Shown: piece by piece, positions 1-5,061 of the stretch
Position numbering within the stretch: position 1 is the stretch's first letter
How the letters are laid out: every line of letters begins with the position of its first letter
Assembly (NCBI GenBank): GCA_937876225.1
Contig: CALFIC010000154.1
Coordinates: 1-8,349, forward strand
Length of the DNA: 8,349 bases
Direction: 5' to 3'
From: an uncultured Chloroflexota bacterium
GTDB taxonomy: Bacteria > Chloroflexota > Chloroflexia > Chloroflexales > Roseiflexaceae
Position numbers and translations under genes: made by a program
Notes under the pieces: model-generated
Database searches by the model: none
What the model saw: the letters and a program-made list of their open reading frames with translations, nothing else
What the model was told of the DNA's origin: nothing

Positions 1-42
1 CAATCTCCGTGCCGGAGCGTAGGATTGTCGCGGAGGGTGCGC

Positions 43-113
43 GTGACGTGGGGAGATATGTACATTGTGCGAGGACATGCCTCGCACCTGCGATGATTGA
101 ATTCCCACGTCAC
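43..113. repeat. Nested inverted repeat upstream of the tRNA pair
   Basis: Arms at 43-54 (GTGACGTGGGGA) and 102-113 (TTCCCACGTCAC) pair over 12 positions with one G-T wobble. Inside them lies a second perfect hairpin: 67-74 (GTGCGAGG) with 80-87 (CCTCGCAC) around a 5-nt loop. A smaller hairpin, CTCCG-TGC-CGGAG, sits at 5-17. The region is GC-rich and I see no reading frame in it. It could be a structured RNA, a small non-autonomous element, or the 3' end of something beginning left of the window. It does not look like a terminator, because no T run follows on either strand. Confidence 0.55.
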
Positions 114-158
114 TTCCCACATCGCTTTCTCCTTCCAGCTTCCTACATCAAACTTCAT

Positions 159-188
159 TTGACAAACACCCCTGCTATCGTGTAGATT
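159..188 (+). promoter_or_regulatory. Promoter of the tRNA-Leu/tRNA-Gln operon
   Basis: A perfect -35 hexamer TTGACA (159-164) is followed after 18 bp by TAGATT (183-188), a four-of-six match to the -10 consensus. This places the transcription start near 195, about 15 bp before the mature 5' end of tRNA-Leu. No other good promoter lies between it and the tRNAs. Confidence 0.7.
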
Positions 189-209
189 TAACAACGGTAA
201 ACAATGCGA

Positions 210-296
<87 letters not shown>

Positions 297-303
297 ACAT
301 TGT

Positions 304-377
304 TGGGGTATCGTATAATGGTAGTACACCTGCCTCTGGAGCAGGCTGTTGAGGTTCGAATCCTTGTACCCCAGCCA
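304..377 (+). tRNA. tRNA-Gln (anticodon CTG)
   Basis: A 74-nt tRNA. The acceptor stem 304-310 (TGGGGTA) pairs with 367-373 (TACCCCA), then comes discriminator G374 and an encoded CCA at 375-377. Anticodon stem 329-333 (CCTGC) pairs with 341-345 (GCAGG). The loop 334-340 carries CTG at 336-338, which reads glutamine codon CAG. The weak first pair beginning with T is typical of bacterial tRNA-Gln. It lies only 7 nt after tRNA-Leu and just before a terminator, so the two form one transcript. Confidence 0.96.
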
Positions 378-381
378 ATCA

Positions 382-416
382 AACACTTCCACAGTTATGC
401 TGTGGTGGTGTTTTTT
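382..416 (+). terminator. Intrinsic terminator of the tRNA operon
   Basis: Stem 382-394 (AACACTTCCACAG) pairs with 400-412 (CTGTGGTGGTGTT), with one G-T pair and one mismatch, around loop TTATG. A six-T run at 411-416 follows. It begins 5 nt after the CCA end of tRNA-Gln. Confidence 0.88.
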
Positions 417-518
417 ATGTGGTGCGACACCATACGTAGATCCGCAGCTTCACTGCATACTTCCGCCTTCACGCTTCCTCCTTCAATCGGTTAGGCTATT
501 GGTACTGGTCATCTCACC

Positions 519-680
519 CTACGGTACGCCGATGAGCGAGGCATGTTGCAGATTGGCATAGTCGAGGTTGGCACCGGTGATGCGTATGCCATCGAGCGTG
601 CTATAGGCAAAATTAGTGCCGACGAGGTTCGTAGAAATATCACATTCCCTTCGCGTTGCCCCATAACGCGAAGTCATCAT
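519..680 (-). pseudogene. Pentapeptide-repeat protein fragment
   Basis: The minus strand is open from an ATG at 680 (two adjacent ATGs, 675-680) to a TAG at 519-521, giving 53 residues. From about residue 16 it reads as pentapeptide repeats with the A(N/D)LXX pattern: STNLVGTNFAYSTLDG, then TGANLDYANLQHASLIGV. That is about seven consecutive five-residue units, each with Leu, Phe or Ile at the centre. The frame is also open upstream of the ATG to about 735 but has no repeats there and no visible ribosome binding site. Full-length pentapeptide proteins usually have many more coils, so this looks like the 3' end of a decayed gene. A genuine small protein cannot be excluded. Function unknown. 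Confidence 0.55.
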
Positions 681-709
681 TTTTGGGTTTACCCATGACT
701 CAGAGTCAT
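672..709. promoter_or_regulatory. Paired palindromes upstream of the first regulator
   Basis: Two perfect dyads abut: 685-694 (GGGT-TT-ACCC) and 695-709 (ATGACTC-A-GAGTCAT). AGTCAT also occurs at 672-677 and can pair with ATGACT at 695-700, so in RNA two hairpins would be mutually exclusive. The second dyad ends 8 bp before the putative -35 of the regulator promoter, a normal place for an activator or autoregulatory site. The second regulator's upstream region lacks these dyads. The function is inferred from position and symmetry only. Confidence 0.4.
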
Positions 710-717
710 TATTATTA

Positions 718-745
718 TTGCTTTTTTTGAATATTCATCGATAAT
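718..745 (+). promoter_or_regulatory. Candidate promoter of the first response regulator
   Basis: TTGCTT (718-723), a 16-bp spacer and GATAAT (740-745) end 33 bp before the ATG at 779. The duplicated regulator has TTGTTT, the same 16-bp spacer and CATAAT in the equivalent position. The conservation of both hexamers and spacing between the copies is the main evidence. Confidence 0.55.
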
Positions 746-778
746 AATGTAGCAATTATAAATTTGTAAAGGTTACTA

Positions 779-1447
779 ATGAATCAAGCCAACCCGATTC
801 GCATCCTCCTCGTCGATGATGATTCCCTCGTGCTCTTTGCATTAGAGAAAATAATCCAGAAGTATCGCGACCTGCAGGTCGTAGGGAGAGTGCGTAACGG
901 GTACGAAGCCTTAGTATTCCTACAAGAAACCCCCACCGACGTCGTATTGCTTGACATCGAAATGCCTCATATGAACGGCATCGAATGCTTGCAACAAATC
1001 CGGATCCTGTATCCGACAATCACCGTCATTTTGCTGACTACCTTCGCCGAAGAACAATATATTATCGATGGGTTAGCCAACGGCGCCCAGAGCTACCTGC
1101 TCAAAACCATGCCCTTTGAATATTTGGGGCTACACATTCGTGATGCAATCAATGGTACATTTGTCATGCCTGCCCCGCTTGCCGCCAAACTCGCCACGTT
1201 ATTACAACAAAAAAGAGGCTTCATTGAGAAGTCCATTAACCCGCTATTTTTTCAGAAATATGCAATGACGCGCACCGAACAGCAAGTAGTCAATCTCCTC
1301 GCCAAACGCCTGACAAATCCAGAAATCGCTGAACAACTGAAGGTCACCGTCGGCACCGTAAAAAACCACTTAATCGTTATTTTTACCAAGCTCCACGTCC
1401 ACAATCGTCAAGAAGCCATCACGTTGATTGAGAATTATCTCAGTTAA
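779..1447 (+). CDS. NarL/LuxR-family response regulator, copy 1
   Basis: A 222-residue cytoplasmic DNA-binding regulator with receiver plus helix-turn-helix, the usual length for the NarL family. The receiver spans about residues 6-125, with acidic pocket Asp13-Asp15, phospho-acceptor Asp59 (in LLDIEMP), switch Thr87 and invariant Lys109 (in YLLKT). A linker of about 35 residues leads to a LuxR-type helix-turn-helix at about 163-217, containing the signature TNPEIAEQL, GTVKNHL and KLHV..R. The start is well supported: AAAGG at 768-772 lies 6 bp upstream and aligns with the second copy. It converges on the 7TM kinase at 1637-3718, its likely partner. About 64% identical to the regulator at 4332-5000 (143/222 by hand). 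Target genes are not evident. Confidence 0.93.
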   Translation: MNQANPIRILLVDDDSLVLFALEKIIQKYRDLQVVGRVRNGYEALVFLQETPTDVVLLDIEMPHMNGIECLQQIRILYPTITVILLTTFAEEQYIIDGLANGAQSYLLKTMPFEYLGLHIRDAINGTFVMPAPLAAKLATLLQQKRGFIEKSINPLFFQKYAMTRTEQQVVNLLAKRLTNPEIAEQLKVTVGTVKNHLIVIFTKLHVHNRQEAITLIENYLS

Positions 1448-1636
1448 TATTGCTTTTCATTACGGGTAGATAGCGTTTTCTTTATCTCGCACCGGGCACA
1501 CGGAGGACGCAGAGTCACCCGAACATCATTGCCTAGGCGCCACAGGCGCCGTGAGACCCCACGCTACGGCTGCCTTGGCAACCGGCATGGAATAACGTTG
1601 GGATGAGCATTTCACGCTTCCGACTTCGTCATCGGT
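1448..1636. other. GC-rich convergent spacer between first regulator and kinase
   Basis: This 189-bp gap separates the stop codons of two converging genes and has no reading frame I can support. From about 1488 it becomes markedly GC-richer than its surroundings. It holds a compact hairpin GGCGCC-ACA-GGCGCC (1536-1550) overlapping the palindrome GCCTAGGC (1531-1538). Neither strand shows a T run after the hairpin, so it is not a classic terminator. The equivalent gap in the second module is only 34 bp, so about 150 bp was gained here or lost there. Confidence 0.45.
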
Positions 1637-3718
1637 TTATTCGACCAGTGGCACAGTAAAAAAGAAGGTACTCCCTTCCCCGAGTGTACTCTGTGCGCCA
1701 ATCATGCCACCATGGCGTTCAACAATTTCTTTGCAGATTGCCAACCCAAGCCCACTACCACCCATCAATCCGTTACTACGGGTATAGAATCGTTCGAAAA
1801 TCATTGGGAGATGTTCTGGTGCAATGCCAATACCGTGGTCAATCACTTCGATATACCACTCGTAGGTTGTCGCAGTTATTGGTTGTCGCACCACACTCCG
1901 CAATGTAATCGAAGCCTGTGAATCAGTGCTATATTTCATGGCATTATCAATCAAGTTTTGCAGTACACGATACAACTGTCGCCGATCAACACGCACCACG
2001 GCATCTGCAGTAAGTGTATTGGGAACAACTTGGTCCCATACCAATACCCGCCCTTGCGTGAGCACTAACTGTCCAAAATAGTCACACAATTCGACATACA
2101 AATCATCCACAACACAATTTTCCCAATCAAACTCCAACTGCCGTGATTCCAGTTTTGCCAAACGAAACAAATCATCGACCAGATTCTTCACATAGTCAAT
2201 TCTGGTCATCAGCACACTAAATACATCTTGTTTTTCTTGAGGATTCAACGAATCTTCCGTCAAAATATGCAACGATAACTTTACCCCCGTCAACGGTGAT
2301 CCCATATCATGAGCAATATTGGCCATCAATCGTGATCGTTGATTCGTTAGTGTAACTAGTTGCGCATTGCTCGCATTGAGTGCATCAGTGCGCTCAATAA
2401 CTTTCGCTTCGAGATTGCGGTTGATATCCTGAAGATCGTGCGCCAGTTGGACATTGCGTTGCTGGAATCGCGTATAGCGATATGAAATGATAATTGATTG
2501 CACTAATAACATTATCAAAATCGCATACGGCACCATTTGCACTGACTGGATTTGATTGGTATATAAATAAAAGTCGTGAATGATTGCGCCAATAATAAAC
2601 AACATACTGACCAAATTAAGTTGTGCACCTTCACGCTTGCGCATGAGCAACAGGTAGCCCACTACCAAAAAATAATAGCCCAAAATAACAACCATAATCA
2701 CCGTTTGGAGGTTAAACGTCAGCGTAAACATCTGTGGTGGCACAGCGACCACATAGAGTAGCGCTAGCAGACTCACTACCACACTGATTTTGTGTACTAC
2801 ATCATCAACATCGTGACGATAAATCGTACGAATCAGTTGAATATACGTCAATAGTGCAATAAATTTCATACTATATTGCATATGCATCAAGAACGTCCAA
2901 CTTGCCTCAGGCACGATTGAGTAAACCAGAAACTTATTCAATAGCAGCGCACGCAGTGCCACCGTCAAACATAATCCTGCCAACCAGAGCAACTCACTAT
3001 CGCGCCGATTCAACAGATAAATCATGACATGATAGAGGCCAACAACCACAAATACGCCAATCCACAACAAATCCTGCAACACATAGCGATTAAACACATG
3101 CTTCATCATTTTGTACGGCTGGCCAATCTCGATATCACCAAATATCCCGCTCTCACGGAATGAGTAATTGGATACTTGCACAACAATATCAAGTTGCCCT
3201 GTTTTGGGAATAATGTTGATCAGATTCAAATAAATCTGGGGCGTTTCGGATTGGCTACCGGTTGGCGTATTGCCCGCCGCAACGCTTCCCAAACCACCCA
3301 CCAGTTCACCATTCACCCATACGCGATACGCCGAACCGATGCTTTCGAGCAACAACATCGTATGCGTGCGCACTTGATTAGGCGGAATCACGACCTGGGT
3401 ACGATAGGTAGCAACCCCAAAGTAGGGGAGTGGCCTACCAGCATTGATTGTAGGTCCCAACACCTGCCCCTCCCAACTCGACGGCACGGCAATCGTGCCC
3501 CCTTTGGAAGCTATGCCTGATGACGTTGCAAAGTCTGCCGGTGACAGCAATTGTCCCCAATAAAACTGCCATTGACCCGCCAGTGAGATTGATTCCTGTG
3601 TGCGCTTCGTCAATGAAGGCGTTGCATAAGCAGCCGCTACGGTTTCCATCAAAACTGCCACGCAGACACAAATGCACAGACTCACCCAAAAAAACTGTTG
3701 CCAGCGGTTTATAGTCAT
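1637..3718 (-). CDS. 7TM sensor histidine kinase (7TMR-DISM type), copy 1
   Basis: A 693-residue membrane sensor kinase. Residues 1-32 form a signal peptide (likely cleavage after AYA). Residues about 41-200 are an extracellular jelly-roll domain resembling the 7TMR-DISM extracellular and GH2 sugar-binding folds (LAGQWQFYW, VPSSW, YRTQVVIP, YRVWVNGELVGG). Seven hydrophobic helices follow at about 214-236, 241-262, 275-298, 307-327, 333-358, 366-386 and 394-413, then a coiled coil (about 415-460). HisKA carries phospho-acceptor His470 in IAHDMGSPL. The ATPase shows the N box (Asn588, Asn592), G1 (DHGIGI, 627-632) and G2 (GSGLGLA, 654-660), so catalysis looks intact. AAGGTGAT 9 bp before the ATG is shared with copy 2 and supports the start. 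Ligand unknown; a carbohydrate is an inference from the fold. Likely partner: the convergent regulator at 779-1447. Confidence 0.92.
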   Translation of the reverse strand: MTINRWQQFFWVSLCICVCVAVLMETVAAAYATPSLTKRTQESISLAGQWQFYWGQLLSPADFATSSGIASKGGTIAVPSSWEGQVLGPTINAGRPLPYFGVATYRTQVVIPPNQVRTHTMLLLESIGSAYRVWVNGELVGGLGSVAAGNTPTGSQSETPQIYLNLINIIPKTGQLDIVVQVSNYSFRESGIFGDIEIGQPYKMMKHVFNRYVLQDLLWIGVFVVVGLYHVMIYLLNRRDSELLWLAGLCLTVALRALLLNKFLVYSIVPEASWTFLMHMQYSMKFIALLTYIQLIRTIYRHDVDDVVHKISVVVSLLALLYVVAVPPQMFTLTFNLQTVIMVVILGYYFLVVGYLLLMRKREGAQLNLVSMLFIIGAIIHDFYLYTNQIQSVQMVPYAILIMLLVQSIIISYRYTRFQQRNVQLAHDLQDINRNLEAKVIERTDALNASNAQLVTLTNQRSRLMANIAHDMGSPLTGVKLSLHILTEDSLNPQEKQDVFSVLMTRIDYVKNLVDDLFRLAKLESRQLEFDWENCVVDDLYVELCDYFGQLVLTQGRVLVWDQVVPNTLTADAVVRVDRRQLYRVLQNLIDNAMKYSTDSQASITLRSVVRQPITATTYEWYIEVIDHGIGIAPEHLPMIFERFYTRSNGLMGGSGLGLAICKEIVERHGGMIGAQSTLGEGSTFFFTVPLVE

Positions 3719-3838
3719 GAATTATCACCTTACGCGACACGCTTGTAACACACACGTAGTCGCAATTTCTCAGGTTATCAGTACGTATACTACGGTATTA
3801 TTTATATACCATCCATTGCACACATGCACCTATAACCG
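3719..3838 (-). promoter_or_regulatory. Upstream control region of the first kinase
   Basis: Blocks shared with the second kinase's upstream DNA: ribosome binding site AAGGTGAT; TGATAACCTGAGAAAT (TGATACGCTGGGAAAT in copy 2); ATGGTATATAAATAATA; and GTTATAGGTGCATG (3823-3836 as read on the minus strand). A 17-bp imperfect dyad, GGTAT-N7-ATACC, covers 3794-3810. It is probably the promoter/operator, but I cannot assign -35/-10 hexamers with confidence. Confidence 0.45.
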
Positions 3839-4268
3839 CAACGTTAATCTTATGCTTTAATTCCTACGCCAATCTCGGCGCTGGAGCAAGGTCATCATCA
3901 CAACCGCAGATGCGCGGGACACCTGCGCACACCAATATCCACCATGTGTGTACCTCGGCAATCTTCCTCCTAATAGGCGCGGATTGCGTAGCGTACTAGT
4001 AAATCCCATTCATGCGCAAGCAATATGACAATAATCACCAAGTACCCCTAACTAAAAATCACGTATTGTGTAAGCTCTTTTGGTATATACCATTGATGCT
4101 GATTGCCGTTGTATAGCGAAAGAACGTAACTCTATTTGGCTATATGTCAACGGTATTACTCCCCTCATGGATTACTCACGACTCAAAATAATAATGGGTA
4201 TATATATAAGATACTACATTATTGAAATGTTAAGTTTGTTAGTGTTTATACTTTCAACCTATTTTTCA
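3839..4268. other. Intergenic DNA between the two modules
   Basis: About 430 bp with no gene I can support. The left part holds a GC-rich inverted-repeat element (3864-3991, listed separately). The right part, about 4080-4268, is strongly AT-rich. It contains a 71-codon TTG-initiated frame (4080-4295) that I regard as chance, since it has no ribosome binding site and its hydrophobic composition follows from AT richness. Confidence 0.5.
3864..3991. repeat. Small inverted-repeat-bounded element, possibly MITE-like
   Basis: The left end CTACGCCAATCTCGGCGC (3864-3881) is nearly the reverse complement of the right end GGCGCGGATTGCGTAG (3976-3991), with a few bulges. Inside is a hairpin TGCGC-N9-GCGCA (3911-3929). 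The 128-bp unit is GC-rich in an AT-rich setting and has no open frame. Its left end resembles the start of the window (CAATCTC then GGAGC in both). No target-site duplication is clear. It may instead be a folded RNA. Confidence 0.4.
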
Positions 4269-4296
4269 TTGTTTTTTTTAATTACTTACTCATAAT
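4269..4296 (+). promoter_or_regulatory. Candidate promoter of the second response regulator
   Basis: TTGTTT (4269-4274), a 16-bp spacer and CATAAT (4291-4296) end 35 bp before the ATG at 4332. The architecture equals that before the first regulator. The surrounding sequence is very AT-rich, which weakens the evidence of each hexamer taken alone. Confidence 0.55.
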
Positions 4297-4331
4297 AGAA
4301 GAAGTATATTAATTAATTACGCAGGTTTGTG

Positions 4332-5000
4332 ATGAGCCACTCCAACCCCATTCGTATTCTCCTCGTCGATGATGATCCGCTTATTCTCTTTACGCTAGAG
4401 AAGGTCATCCACATGCATCGTGATCTGCAAGTAGTGGGCAGTATGCATAACGGTCATGATGCATTAGTATTCTTGCAAGAGACCCAACCCGATGTTGTCA
4501 TACTCGACATCGAGATGCCATTCATGAACGGAATTGAATTTTTGCAACATATGCAGAGTCTTTATCCCACAATCATCGTCGTACTACTAACCACATTTGA
4601 AAAAGAGCATTATGTTATCGAGGGGTTAGCTCGTGGCGCACGGAGCTACCTCCTCAAAACTGCCACGTTTGATCATTTGGATCAAAATATTCGTGATGCA
4701 GTCAAAGGCTCGTTTATTATGCCTACACGGATTGCAGTCAAACTATCAGCTTTTTTGCAAACAAAAAAAGACTACCGAGAACAGGCCCTCAACCCACTAT
4801 TTTTTCAAACCTATGCGCTGACACGCGCCGAACAACAGGTTGTTAATCTCCTCGGTAAACGCTTTTCTAATGCCGAAATTGCGGAGCAATTGCAGATACA
4901 AATAGGCACTGTAAAAAACAGCTTGGTTATTATTTTTGAAAAACTCCACGTCCGTAATCGACAAGAAGCTATCGTACTGATTGAATCACACTTCAGCTAA
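4332..5000 (+). CDS. NarL/LuxR-family response regulator, copy 2
   Basis: A 222-residue regulator equal in length to copy 1 when started at ATG 4332. A GTG at 4329 would add one residue, but AGG at 4323-4325 is 6 bp before the ATG, matching copy 1's spacing, and the N-termini then align (MSHSNPIRILL against MNQANPIRILL). The receiver keeps Asp13-Asp15, Asp59, Thr87 and Lys109. The helix-turn-helix (about 163-217) reads SNAEIAEQL then GTVKNSL. The His conserved in most LuxR domains (His197 in copy 1) is Ser here, and neighbouring recognition-helix positions differ too, so its DNA target may have shifted. It converges, with a 34-bp gap, on the kinase at 5035-7155, its likely partner. Confidence 0.93.
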   Translation: MSHSNPIRILLVDDDPLILFTLEKVIHMHRDLQVVGSMHNGHDALVFLQETQPDVVILDIEMPFMNGIEFLQHMQSLYPTIIVVLLTTFEKEHYVIEGLARGARSYLLKTATFDHLDQNIRDAVKGSFIMPTRIAVKLSAFLQTKKDYREQALNPLFFQTYALTRAEQQVVNLLGKRFSNAEIAEQLQIQIGTVKNSLVIIFEKLHVRNRQEAIVLIESHFS

Positions 5001-5031
5001 TATGCCCATGTAGCGACATCACAATCTACGT

Positions 5032-5061
5032 CTGTCACTCGTCGAACTCGACGAGTGGCAG
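5032..5061. repeat. 30-bp near-perfect palindrome at the second kinase's stop codon
   Basis: Arms 5032-5045 (CTGTCACTCGTCGA) and 5048-5061 (TCGACGAGTGGCAG) pair over 14 positions with one mismatch, around a 2-bp centre. The kinase stop (TCA on the plus strand, 5035-5037) lies inside. It occupies the gap between converging genes, where a hairpin could stabilise mRNA ends or slow polymerase. No T run follows on either strand, so it is not a standard intrinsic terminator. The first module has no counterpart. Confidence 0.6.

Larger units (their letters stand above)
417..778. other. Mostly non-coding spacer between tRNAs and first regulator
   Basis: There is no complete recognisable gene on the plus strand here. 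Positions 461-490 are a CTTC-rich stretch of loosely 7-bp periodicity (short degenerate repeats such as CCTTCAC, GCTTCCT, CCTTCAA). A similar stretch, with TTCACGCTTCC shared exactly, recurs at 1611-1637. Minus-strand positions 519-680 encode a pentapeptide-repeat remnant, listed separately. Two palindromes (685-709) and the regulator promoter (718-745) fill the right end. Confidence 0.5.
715..3838. repeat. Tandem duplication, copy 1 (regulator + kinase module)
   Basis: This unit matches 4265-7288 in gene order, orientation and protein sequence, and in short upstream blocks on both outer edges. The copies differ mainly in the convergent gap (189 bp here, 34 bp in copy 2). They are separated by about 430 bp of unrelated DNA. 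Edges are approximate, set where alignment by eye fades. Confidence 0.8.

Noticed and set aside
1531..1550. GGCGCC hairpin as a bidirectional terminator of module 1
   Set aside because: No T run follows on either strand.
3176..3520. Open frames on the plus strand opposite the kinases (for example 3176-3520 and 5143-5574)
   Set aside because: They are antisense shadows of strongly supported kinase genes, lack recognisable domains, and recur at equivalent places because the kinases are duplicated.
4080..4295. 71-codon plus-strand frame with a hydrophobic C-terminal half before the second regulator
   Set aside because: It starts at TTG without a ribosome binding site, overlaps the regulator promoter, and its hydrophobicity is what very AT-rich DNA gives by chance.
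4329..4331. GTG as the start of the second regulator
   Set aside because: The ATG at 4332 has the same 6-bp spacing to the ribosome binding site as copy 1 and aligns the N-termini and lengths exactly.
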